8,193 nt of DNA from Campylobacterales bacterium (GCA_027081495.1 JALWKJ010000008.1:1-8193), one strand, 5' to 3'; shown: positions 1 to 6,138, numbered from the stretch's first letter. Numbers and translations: made by a program. Notes: generated by a model from the sequence alone, not told the origin.

Positions 1-1
1 C

Positions 2-328
2 AGTTTAAATAATATGAATTTAATTTATGTTAATTTAGATCAATTAAATGGAGCTAAAAATGTATTAAAAACTTATAAACGGCTATTAGAGTTGGATTTA
101 AAAAGTCAAGATTTTCAACAAGGAGTGAGTAATAGTTATTTCATTTTATTCTTGATAAAGTACTACCCAGAAAAAATAATGACAAAAGAGGTTATACGAT
201 ATTTACAAGAGCGAGTTTTATTTTTGCAAAAGTTAAAAGATGATGGATATTTACATAAAAATAATTTTCAAGAGTTGGAAAATGCAAAAGAATTATTAAG
301 TATTGCTACAAAGGCGATAGCTTCGTAG
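2..328 (+). CDS. C-terminal part of an unrecognised helical protein
   Basis: The frame is open from the first bases of the window to the TAG at 326-328. The first in-frame ATG (position 14) has no Shine-Dalgarno sequence in the few bases visible before it. I therefore read this as the 3' end of a longer gene rather than a complete 104-residue protein. The visible part is rich in Leu, Lys, Gln and Glu and looks all-helical. The helix pair around NAKELL and GAKNVLKTYKRLLEL recalls tetratricopeptide-type repeats, but no repeat can be set in register. There is no signal peptide, cysteine pattern or catalytic motif. Base composition is very A/T-rich. It converges on the protease gene at 391-1575, with an inverted repeat between them. 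No function is assigned. Confidence 0.5.
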   Translation, partial: SLNNMNLIYVNLDQLNGAKNVLKTYKRLLELDLKSQDFQQGVSNSYFILFLIKYYPEKIMTKEVIRYLQERVLFLQKLKDDGYLHKNNFQELENAKELLSIATKAIAS

Positions 329-330
329 TC

Positions 331-371
331 ATCTGACACTAAATTCCCCGAGAAATTGTAGAGTGTCAGAT
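331..371. repeat. Inverted repeat with 10-bp perfect arms between convergent genes
   Basis: ATCTGACACT (331-340) and its exact complement AGTGTCAGAT (362-371) flank a 21-nt spacer. The repeat starts 2 bp after the stop of the first gene and lies 19 bp before the stop of the convergent protease gene. Neither strand shows a T-run after the hairpin, so it is not a typical intrinsic terminator. It could still act as an mRNA 3'-end hairpin for both genes. A TGACACT-type end also resembles terminal repeats of some insertion sequences, so a decayed element is possible. That is inference, since no transposase piece is present. Confidence 0.55.
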
Positions 372-390
372 TAAGTGTTGATCAGTATTA

Positions 391-1575
391 TTAAAGAGGT
401 TCTTTAAATTGTGAGCAAGCATTGCCGGCAGCCATATTTATCCATTTTTTATCATCTATATAGTATGCTCTTTTTAACTCTAAAGGTTTATCGCCATTTA
501 TTTTACCACTACATTCTATCATTAATACACCAAATTTTTTTGGATCCACTTTTCTCCATATTTTTATGGATAGTTCATTACCTCTATCGTTGGCATCATT
601 TGGATCATTTGGAGATTTTTTCTCCAAAATATCACAATATGTTTTTAAATTTTTATCCTTTATCAAAGAAGTATCTTCCAGTGAAACGATATAATCCCCG
701 GCTTTCATGCCAATGTCGCTTGCTTGTCTACCTGTGTCAACACTTTCGACAAAAACCCCATATCCTTTACGCGTTCCATCTTTGTTCAAAAGTATATTTG
801 GGCTTATTCCAATTGAGTGAATATTTTCACCTTTTATCATACGATCTACATATCTTTTTGCAAAATCACCAGAAATTGCAAAACTTCGTCCACTTGAAGC
901 ATAGCCAGCATAATTTACTCCGATAACTTTTCCTGTATCTGTTTCAATAACAGGACCACCAGAGTTTCCGCCATATATTAATGAATCATGAGAAAAAAAC
1001 TTTGTAGATGCCCAAGTGGTACTTTTGTAGTCGGGTTTAGAACCAATTACACCTTCAGTATATGTAAATAAATATTCACCATAGCTATTTTTATTATCAC
1101 CTGGAAAACCAGAACTTCCTACGGTTGTTCTTGCAGTTATCTCTCCTGTAAACCAATTCAAATATCCGCTATTGTAACTAGGTTCATTTAACTTAATAAC
1201 AGCTAAATCTGCACATTCAGCTGTGGCAACTACACTTGCACTGATTATGCCATCACTCTTTTCATCCTTATCTTGGATATGCACTTTTAAAGTACTTTGT
1301 CCAACAACTACATGGTTATTTGTTACGATATAACCTTCTTCATTAATCAGAAATCCACTACCACTATTGGTGCTACCTTGTATTCTAACAGTCGCGGTTA
1401 CGACTTGACTATACAATGTTTTACTAACATTATCATCGCCAAGAAGTGTTCTAGGATCTTTTTTTGTTCCACCTGTTTCTACTATTTTTCCTGTTCCACT
1501 TGTTTCTCCTATCCCACATCCTACAAAAGCTACCAAAACCATACACGAAACCAAACTTAAACCTAATCTTTTCAT
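391..1575 (-). CDS. Trypsin/HtrA-like serine protease lipoprotein with PDZ domain
   Basis: This is a 394-residue exported serine protease of the trypsin/S1C type. A basic, hydrophobic signal sequence ends at a lipobox-like FVGC, so Cys20 is the likely lipidated residue and the enzyme would be membrane-anchored in the cell envelope. The protease domain (about 50-245) carries the triad His88 (TNNHVV), Asp123 (ADLAVIKL) and Ser205 (GGNSGGP). A PDZ-like domain follows (about 268-345: GYGVFVESV, GMKAGDYIVSL, ELSIKIWR). It contains an Asn/Asp-rich loop, NDPNDAND, at 323-330. A tail of about 45 residues has two cysteines. By family it should degrade or check misfolded envelope proteins, but the substrate is unknown. 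The start is set by a GAGGAG ribosome site at 1582-1587. DegP itself is larger and has two PDZ domains, so I give no gene symbol. Confidence 0.88.
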   Translation of the reverse strand: MKRLGLSLVSCMVLVAFVGCGIGETSGTGKIVETGGTKKDPRTLLGDDNVSKTLYSQVVTATVRIQGSTNSGSGFLINEEGYIVTNNHVVVGQSTLKVHIQDKDEKSDGIISASVVATAECADLAVIKLNEPSYNSGYLNWFTGEITARTTVGSSGFPGDNKNSYGEYLFTYTEGVIGSKPDYKSTTWASTKFFSHDSLIYGGNSGGPVIETDTGKVIGVNYAGYASSGRSFAISGDFAKRYVDRMIKGENIHSIGISPNILLNKDGTRKGYGVFVESVDTGRQASDIGMKAGDYIVSLEDTSLIKDKNLKTYCDILEKKSPNDPNDANDRGNELSIKIWRKVDPKKFGVLMIECSGKINGDKPLELKRAYYIDDKKWINMAAGNACSQFKEPL

Positions 1576-1681
1576 TTTTATCTCCTCAAATTTTTTTTAT
1601 TTTTAACTTCTTTTCTCGCATTTAACCAATAAAACGACCTAAAAACTTTACTTTTGTTATGACTTCCTCCTTATTTCAAAA

Positions 1682-1687
1682 ATTATA
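1682..1687 (-). promoter_or_regulatory. Probable -10 element for the serine protease gene
   Basis: On the - strand this reads TATAAT, preceded by TAG. A perfect -10 without a recognisable -35 fits Campylobacterota housekeeping promoters. Initiation would give a leader of roughly 100 nt. That leader contains an orphan Shine-Dalgarno-like AAGGAGG (1666-1672) and then the real ribosome site at 1582-1587. Confidence 0.5.
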
Positions 1688-1811
1688 CTAATGCTCTACG
1701 AAGCAATACTTCATATCAAAATAGTTTCACAAACAATCTCTTGCGATAAAAGAATTATGGCATTAATAAATTGGATTTTTTGGATTTTTTTGGAGTATTA
1801 GAAATTTTGCG

Positions 1812-1829
1812 GGATATGGAAACATATCC
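1812..1829. repeat. 7-bp hairpin with GAAA/TTTC tetraloop downstream of the cysteine peptidase
   Basis: GGATATG (1812-1818) and CATATCC (1823-1829) are perfect complements around the four-base loop GAAA (+ strand). It lies about 57 bp past the stop of the cysteine peptidase gene. A competing - strand pairing, ACATA with TATGT around a TTTT loop, uses the same bases. There is no T-tract, so termination is unproven. Confidence 0.35.
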
Positions 1830-1885
1830 AAAAGGCTATGTTTGTCAATAATATTTTGACTAAGTATTTTTATAATCTTTTTTTA

Positions 1886-3931
1886 TTACTCTCCTTGTGC
1901 ACAGGCTGTAGTAACAGAGATACATTTTCCAAAACCTCTATTATTACAATTTCGTAGTGCACCGTTTTTGGCTGCATTGTATGAATCGGCTCTGACATAA
2001 GATCCTATGTTTTGATATTTGACTTTTGCCACACTAACACATTGATTTTTGGCATAAGCGATTACTTTACAATCGGAATGTGAGCATGCGCGCAGTGCTG
2101 TTTTTTTAGCTTCAAAGAGTGAAGATTTGTGCCATGATCTTCCCCATCTAATAAGGCGACCATCTCTTACTGACATCGCAATCGCGGCGTATTCATCAGA
2201 GCCGTCATTTTTAGGAGTGACTTGTGGTTTAGGTGGTATCGGCTTATTATCTCTAGATGGATTAGTATGTGCGACATAACCTTTTTTATTACTGCAAAAT
2301 GCAAGCCTGATGAAACAATCATTTGTATTACTGTAATTATTACAGTAATGACGAGCTTTGTATTGTGCATTTTCTATATTTGATGCAGTGGCATAAGAAC
2401 CTTTTGCTTGGTATGGTACTTGTGCTATTGCAAAGCAACCATTTTCTACCGTTTTAAGTAATTTGCACCCGGTTGAAATTTGAGATCGACAGCTTTGCAA
2501 GGCTGTTTGTTTTGCATCTTCCAACGAAAATGTATTCCATTTTGCTCCAATAGTTATAATTTGAGGATTATCAACTGATACGGCTACTGCTCCATATTTG
2601 ATATCATTTGTGTGCTGTGTCGAGTTTTCATTACCCTTTGGAGTTACAATGGTAAATGCCGGTGTATATATGCGATTCCAGCATTGATCAGGTTGTTCAT
2701 TCCATCCGGTACGCATACAAATATAATCATTGGATACACCATACATATCTATATATTTGTACGCTACCGCTTCATGTTTAATATCTGTGGTATAAATTGT
2801 CACTAAAGGTGGAAGACTTTGTTTGATAGCTTTTTTGACATCGTTCCATCCTTGCGAGTTGTTGACAATATAAGCAGAAAAATTATAGTATCCTCTTTCA
2901 TGTGCATACTGTACACCTTTTAAAACACCTGAAAGGTCTGTACCCGATTCTCTTGTTGTTTCAGAAATTTCTATATCCATTAAAGTTCTTAATCTTGATA
3001 TCATATCGCGAATATCCCAGTCCGTTACATCATAATGTCTATTTGCATTTGTGGAACCTACCAGATTTGCATATCCTCGTTCATCCCAGTATTCATACAA
3101 AATCGACCAAGCTACAGGTACGCAACCAGCATAGCTTTTTATAGAGTTATTATTCCAATACCGATACTCTTGATAAAAGGGTGCGAAAGTTCCGTGTACA
3201 CTGATCGTATCTCTGGTTTGTTTTTTATATTTGATTTCACCTTTATCTTCAACTTGAAACAGTACATTGTCAAAATCTTTATCAATTAAAGCTTTTTTGA
3301 AAGCTTCTCGCTCATTCTCATCAGCTGAGCTTATAGGAGGTTTTTTTGCCGATCCCCGTGTTTGTAGTTTTATTTTATCGGTATAGTCTGCATATTGGCT
3401 TTGTGGAAACGGAGTAAAAATATAGTAACCGTTTTGTTGGGGTACATTGTCTAAAAAATCTGCATCACCTGTGATTTTGACACCTATGGCATATGAAGAT
3501 GGTAATACGATCAAGAACTTGAAATTTTCTATTTTCAATTCTTTGTCTTTACATAGTTGGGCATATTGATCATTCCAGAATTTCATCAAAGTATTTGAAA
3601 TAGAGTTACCGGATACGGAGAATGTGTTAATCAAGGGCTTGTCTTTTTGTACCGTAACAAAAAGATACCCTTGTGTTCTGTTCGCATCGTATGATTTAGC
3701 AAGTGATGCTTCAAATGCTATGAGGTGATCGTTTGAACTGTAAAATGGTGTTAATTTTGTAACATTTGTATCTTTCCAGTTGCGAAATAACTTCTTTGCA
3801 CTTTGTTGTACAAATGAATAAGCAATTTTTGTGTATTCACTTTGCAATTTTTCAGAGATATTATCCTGCGAATAAAGCATACCCGCCGCCATCGCTAGTG
3901 TTAAGATCAGTTTCAACCCTCTTTTTAACAT
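1886..3931 (-). CDS. Secreted C39-like cysteine peptidase with two DUF4189-type six-cysteine modules
   Basis: This 681-residue protein has a signal peptide (about 1-21, likely cleaved after LYS). Region 25-190 resembles the propeptide/inhibitor segment of secreted papain-fold peptidases (IAFEA, GYLFVTVQKDKPLINTFSVSG). The peptidase domain (about 240-430) has the nucleophile motif AGCVPVAWSILYEYW with Cys270, and His386 in KHEAVAYKYID. A TGW motif at 408-410 sits where papain-type enzymes carry the Asn/Asp-W element, so the third catalytic residue is unclear. Two tandem DUF4189-like modules follow (about 446-548 and 580-677), joined by a Pro/Lys linker. Each has six cysteines at matching spacing: 481, 489, 499, 530, 539, 546 and 616, 621, 631, 662, 670, 677. 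This suggests three disulfides per module and an oxidising, exported location. The ribosome site AAGGAAG (3937-3943) fixes the start. Cleavage of extracellular or envelope protein is inferred. Cys270 and His386 are visible; the substrate is unknown. Confidence 0.82.
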   Translation of the reverse strand: MLKRGLKLILTLAMAAGMLYSQDNISEKLQSEYTKIAYSFVQQSAKKLFRNWKDTNVTKLTPFYSSNDHLIAFEASLAKSYDANRTQGYLFVTVQKDKPLINTFSVSGNSISNTLMKFWNDQYAQLCKDKELKIENFKFLIVLPSSYAIGVKITGDADFLDNVPQQNGYYIFTPFPQSQYADYTDKIKLQTRGSAKKPPISSADENEREAFKKALIDKDFDNVLFQVEDKGEIKYKKQTRDTISVHGTFAPFYQEYRYWNNNSIKSYAGCVPVAWSILYEYWDERGYANLVGSTNANRHYDVTDWDIRDMISRLRTLMDIEISETTRESGTDLSGVLKGVQYAHERGYYNFSAYIVNNSQGWNDVKKAIKQSLPPLVTIYTTDIKHEAVAYKYIDMYGVSNDYICMRTGWNEQPDQCWNRIYTPAFTIVTPKGNENSTQHTNDIKYGAVAVSVDNPQIITIGAKWNTFSLEDAKQTALQSCRSQISTGCKLLKTVENGCFAIAQVPYQAKGSYATASNIENAQYKARHYCNNYSNTNDCFIRLAFCSNKKGYVAHTNPSRDNKPIPPKPQVTPKNDGSDEYAAIAMSVRDGRLIRWGRSWHKSSLFEAKKTALRACSHSDCKVIAYAKNQCVSVAKVKYQNIGSYVRADSYNAAKNGALRNCNNRGFGKCISVTTACAQGE

Positions 3932-3978
3932 TGTTACTTCCTTTAAAAATATATTTAGTTTACTATCGTTTTAAAAGA

Positions 3979-3984
3979 ATTATA
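3979..3984 (-). promoter_or_regulatory. Probable -10 element for the secreted cysteine peptidase gene
   Basis: The - strand reads TTGATATAAT, a perfect TATAAT -10 with T-rich sequence upstream and no clear -35. It lies about 48 bp before the ATG, after the hipA stop, so the peptidase gene has its own promoter. The 146-bp gap to hipA contains no hairpin with a T-run, so some readthrough from hipBA is also possible. Confidence 0.5.
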
Positions 3985-4077
3985 TCAAGAAAAAGTTGAA
4001 TTTTATGGATCTTTCTTAAAGAACAATAATAATGTATAATATTTACATAATGTTTGTGAATCATATGTTTTTTTAAA

Positions 4078-5337
4078 CTATGCAACATACCTCTTTGCCC
4101 TATTTATCAAAAACTCCAGCATTTTATGGATAAACTCTTTTTTTTCTTTTGTTGCGGCAATTTCGTCGAAGTTGTTTTTTTCAAGAAAATTAACTATTTT
4201 CTTTGCCATATCTTTTAGTTCTTTAAAAGCTAGGCGGGGGTTGATGTCGCACTCTTTACAAAAATCTTTTATATCATCTTCTTTGATGTTTGTACTAAAG
4301 TTATTACCGTATGCCATTGAGAGCCGCTGTTCAAATTCCGGGTACATCGCAATGCAGACTAGGTCGTAAAAGGGGGCGAGTTTATAGCCGTTTTTATCCG
4401 CAAAAAACGATATGTTTTTACCATGCGCGTCGCTGTTTGAAATGAGAAGATTGAAAAAAGCCCATTGTAAAATCGCGAGTTTTGTTTTGATCGGATTTTG
4501 GCAGCGACCGCTAAAAGCGAAGAGTTTTTTGAAACTTACGCCTTCACGGATATCTTTCACTCGTTTTCCGGTTCCCATATTTCGTTCATATTTGTGGGTC
4601 GGCGGGAGGTCTAACGCTTGACAGCCGTCGATTATGTGAAGTCGTTTGATTTCGTCGTCGCCGATTCGTTGACGATCGAAGCGAGTAACCAGTAATGTCG
4701 GCTTCTTATCAAAATACTTTATTTCAACTTCCGCACAACTCAAACCTACGGCTTTTGCGAGTTTCATGCAGATATACTCGTTTATGATCAAATCTCTTTG
4801 TCGATTTGTTTCAAATTTTAAAATATGCGTGGATGCGAGATTTCCCTCTCCGAAACTATATGTTTTATCATGATATATTACGGGAAGTTTGTCTTGCACG
4901 CCGGCTACGCTAAGACGCGGTTTGCCGTCCCAGATGATAAGACTTAGAGTATCTTCGTTTTTGATCCGTTCGATTAATTCTATCTCTTTGATCTTTCTCA
5001 TAAGTGTTGGGATTTTGTGCGCGCGATCGTCAAAAAAAGTAAGCGCCCCGGATGTTTCGTTACCGATTTCTCTAGTGATGGCTAAAGTGTTGTCTTTTGT
5101 CAGTTGAAAAAACAGACTAAAGATATCAAGCGCTCTTCCCTCGGGAAGCAGGTTATCAAGAAACGCTTTTATGCTAGAAGATTTTGCGGGTTTTTCAAAC
5201 GGTATGTGGGGCGAGATTTCAAAACCGTTTTGTTTCCACTCATGAGTATATGCAAACGCGAATGTCTCCGTTTTGCTCTCGACTTGAATAATGCCTACTT
5301 TACGATCTTTGTAGAAAACATTTAGTTTATTCGCCAT
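4078..5337 (-). CDS. hipA: HipA-family serine/threonine kinase toxin
   Basis: This 419-residue protein is full length for HipA. The N-terminal HipA_N/couple_hipA domain (about 1-105) includes FLDNLLPEGRAL. The kinase region follows. Its Gly-rich loop SVAGVQDK (143-150) places Ser143 where E. coli HipA autophosphorylates Ser150. Lys174 (HILKF) is the ATP-contacting lysine. The catalytic loop NSDAHGKN has Asp303 and Asn308, and the metal-binding Asp325 lies in APFYDL. All key residues are present, so the kinase should be active. The E. coli homologue phosphorylates glutamyl-tRNA synthetase and halts growth; the target here is unknown. The ATG overlaps the end of hipB by 11 bp with only a weak ribosome site, which suggests translational coupling to the antitoxin. 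The gene is more G/C-rich than the peptidase genes to its left. Confidence 0.94.
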   Translation of the reverse strand: MANKLNVFYKDRKVGIIQVESKTETFAFAYTHEWKQNGFEISPHIPFEKPAKSSSIKAFLDNLLPEGRALDIFSLFFQLTKDNTLAITREIGNETSGALTFFDDRAHKIPTLMRKIKEIELIERIKNEDTLSLIIWDGKPRLSVAGVQDKLPVIYHDKTYSFGEGNLASTHILKFETNRQRDLIINEYICMKLAKAVGLSCAEVEIKYFDKKPTLLVTRFDRQRIGDDEIKRLHIIDGCQALDLPPTHKYERNMGTGKRVKDIREGVSFKKLFAFSGRCQNPIKTKLAILQWAFFNLLISNSDAHGKNISFFADKNGYKLAPFYDLVCIAMYPEFEQRLSMAYGNNFSTNIKEDDIKDFCKECDINPRLAFKELKDMAKKIVNFLEKNNFDEIAATKEKKEFIHKMLEFLINRAKRYVA

Positions 5338-5593
5338 CGGTTGTCTGCCAAGGCTCTATAACTATTTTAATTCCCAGCATTTGAGCTACATGAAGCGCGG
5401 TATCTATTCGAACACACGCTTTGGCTTTTTCTATGTTTGTCAGCGTAGCGATGGAAATACCGCACAGCATGGCGACATCATGCATTTTTAAACCTTCTTG
5501 CGTGCGCCTAGCTCGGATAAATTCTCCCAAAAGCTCTTTGGTTAAAAAACCGTTTTGTTTGGGGGTAGGCAGAGGTTTGACTCTTTTTGCCAT
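5327..5593 (-). CDS. hipB: HipB-type Xre-family antitoxin and operon repressor
   Basis: This 88-residue helix-turn-helix protein lies directly upstream of hipA and overlaps it by 11 bp. The Xre/Cro-type domain spans about 18-76. Helix 2 and the recognition helix lie in MHDVAMLCGISIATLTNIEKAK (roughly 37-58). The C-terminal strand IKIVIEPW (75-82) matches the HipB dimer strand. The first 15 residues are a basic, Pro-containing extension. By family it binds and neutralises HipA and represses its own operon. The ribosome site AAAGGA (5599-5604) lies 5 bp before the ATG. Two palindromes upstream (5657-5678 and 5704-5731) are the likely binding sites. HipB proteins usually end in a disordered, degraded tail; here the tail is short (QTTDGE). 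Confidence 0.9.
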   Translation of the reverse strand: MAKRVKPLPTPKQNGFLTKELLGEFIRARRTQEGLKMHDVAMLCGISIATLTNIEKAKACVRIDTALHVAQMLGIKIVIEPWQTTDGE

Positions 5594-5625
5594 TATAGTC
5601 CTTTGTATAATACTGCTTATATAGA

Positions 5626-5631
5626 ATTATA
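5626..5631 (-). promoter_or_regulatory. Probable -10 element of the hipBA operon
   Basis: The - strand reads TATAAT, 32 bp before the hipB ATG. Operator 1 starts 25 bp upstream of it, so a repressor bound there would cover or abut the -35 region. A second -10-like sequence (TTATAAAT) lies between the two operators on the same strand, so an additional start is possible. Confidence 0.5.
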
Positions 5632-5656
5632 CATCGCTAAAATAGAAATTTTACTT

Positions 5657-5678
5657 AAATACTACAATTGTAGTATTT
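5657..5678. promoter_or_regulatory. HipB operator 1: 22-bp perfect palindrome
   Basis: The half-site AAATACTACAA is followed at once by its exact complement. The core TACTAC/GTAGTA suits a dimeric Xre-type repressor. It sits just upstream of the hipBA -10, as autoregulatory HipB sites do in E. coli, although the E. coli half-site sequence is different. Confidence 0.7.
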
Positions 5679-5703
5679 TACGATTTATAATAGAGAGATA
5701 TGT

Positions 5704-5731
5704 GATAAATACTACAAAAATAGTATTTATC
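5704..5731. promoter_or_regulatory. HipB operator 2: 11-bp arms around a 6-bp spacer
   Basis: GATAAATACTA (5704-5714) and its exact complement TAGTATTTATC (5721-5731) surround CAAAAA. Over the 22 bp matching operator 1 (5707-5728), 19 bases are identical and only the three central-right bases differ. The centres of the two sites are 50 bp apart, close to five helical turns, so bound dimers could lie on nearly the same face. Confidence 0.68.
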
Positions 5732-5815
5732 GTTCTATGATAGGAAAGAAAATTCAATAAAGAAGATATTTATCACTGCATCAAAAATTAATAATATTTG
5801 TTGGTGCGGTAATAT

Positions 5816-5869
5816 AAAAAACCCTGCGATACTCCAAAAGAGGAGGAGTTGAAAAAGAGTATCGCAAAG
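5816..5869 (-). terminator. Strong rho-independent terminator, - strand
   Basis: TGCGATACTC pairs with GAGTATCGCA (5857-5866 with 5825-5834). Two G-U pairs and one G-C pair extend the stem to about 13 bp, and it is followed by GGG and a run of six T (5821-5816). The T-run exists only on the - strand, so it works in that direction. No - strand protein gene lies upstream to need it. It ends a non-coding transcript and insulates hipBA from transcription entering from the right. Confidence 0.8.
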
Positions 5870-5904
5870 GCTTAACTTTATATCGGTTGCGGTGGAAAAA
5901 GTTT
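5818..5904 (-). ncRNA. Candidate small RNA with a C/U-rich terminator loop (RepG-like layout)
   Basis: Read on the - strand, this stretch begins after a possible -10 (TATTTA at 5910-5915, imperfect). It can form a first stem of 6 bp, AACTTT/AAAGTT (+ strand positions 5898-5903 with 5874-5879), and then the strong terminator hairpin. The terminator loop is C/U-rich with the core CTCCTCCTC, which is complementary to Shine-Dalgarno or G-rich sequences. Helicobacter pylori RepG is a small RNA of similar length with two stem-loops and a C/U-rich terminator loop that binds target leaders. The resemblance here is architectural and I have not aligned them. No reading frame with a ribosome site is present. 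The 5' end is uncertain: a better -10 (TATACT, 5968-5973) would give about 143 nt. Confidence 0.5.
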
Positions 5905-5959
5905 TAGTCTAAATAGGCGATTTTTTTCAAAAAAGCTGGAAATCGGTGTAAAAAAAGTG

Positions 5960-5965
5960 TATAAT
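5960..5965 (+). promoter_or_regulatory. Probable + strand -10 element (leader of the GGDEF-like gene)
   Basis: GTGTATAATCG contains a perfect TATAAT preceded by A-rich sequence, with no clear -35. Initiation near 5972 would give a leader of about 195 nt before the ATG at 6167. A - strand TATACT lies 2 bp away (5968-5973), so divergent polymerases would compete here. Confidence 0.45.
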
Positions 5966-6048
5966 CGAGTATATGTTTGATATTTTTATTTCATTTGAGT
6001 TAAAAATGAATAGTTAAAAAAGAGAATATTACCAAACTGTAAAAAAGT

Positions 6049-6068
6049 AACACCTTATTGTGTTTTTT
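6049..6068 (+). terminator. Weak terminator- or attenuator-like hairpin in the leader
   Basis: AACAC (6049-6053) pairs with GTGTT (6060-6064) around a 6-nt loop and runs into six T (6063-6068). The stem is short and A/T-rich. If transcription starts near 5972, this hairpin lies before the gene at 6167 and could stop some transcripts at about 97 nt. Confidence 0.3.
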
Positions 6069-6123
6069 GGAAAAAGTTAAAAAAAATCTAACAAAAATTT
6101 TCAAAAAACCGATTTGCTTTTTA

Positions 6124-6138
6124 AGTACAGATTGTACT
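6124..6138. repeat. Short inverted repeat before the GGDEF-like gene
   Basis: AGTACA (6124-6129) and TGTACT (6133-6138) are perfect complements around GAT. The right arm continues into the 8-bp palindrome TACTAGTA. It lies 28 bp before the ATG at 6167 and could be a small operator or a leader hairpin. No family of sites is recognised. Confidence 0.3.

Larger units (their letters stand above)
1576..1885. other. Intergenic gap: protease leader, T-rich tandem repeat, two hairpins
   Basis: No convincing gene lies in these 310 bp. From left to right the gap holds the protease ribosome site and leader, and the TATAAT at 1682-1687. A slippage-prone tandem repeat of TGGATTTTTT follows, about 2.3 units at 1772-1794. 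A hairpin at 1812-1829 has arms GGATATG/CATATCC and a GAAA loop on the + strand. A 5-bp inverted repeat GTCAA/TTGAC lies at 1844-1860. The last two sit just past the stop of the cysteine peptidase gene and could be its mRNA 3' structures, but neither has a following T-run on the - strand. Confidence 0.5.

Noticed and set aside
411..926. 171-residue + strand frame inside the serine protease gene
   Set aside because: It is antisense to a gene with a complete catalytic triad, and its composition is an artefact of that coding strand.
1586..1621. Eleven-residue upstream reading frame before the protease (- strand ATG at 1621), stop overlapping the real ribosome site
   Set aside because: It has no ribosome site of its own at useful distance. 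A/T-rich leaders give such frames by chance.
1772..1794. T-rich tandem repeat as a terminator or phase-variation tract
   Set aside because: There is no stem beside it and no reading frame through it, so only a simple-sequence repeat is supported.
5841..5874. Leader peptide on + (AGGAGG, then TTG and seven codons)
   Set aside because: The spacing is too short, the start is TTG, and the AGGAGG is simply the complement of the C/U-rich terminator loop.
5821..5905. Cyclic-di-GMP (GEMM) riboswitch upstream of the GGDEF-like gene, suggested by CGCAAAGG on the + strand
   Set aside because: The GNRA-loop stem and the second conserved half are missing. The strongest structure is a terminator that works on the other strand.
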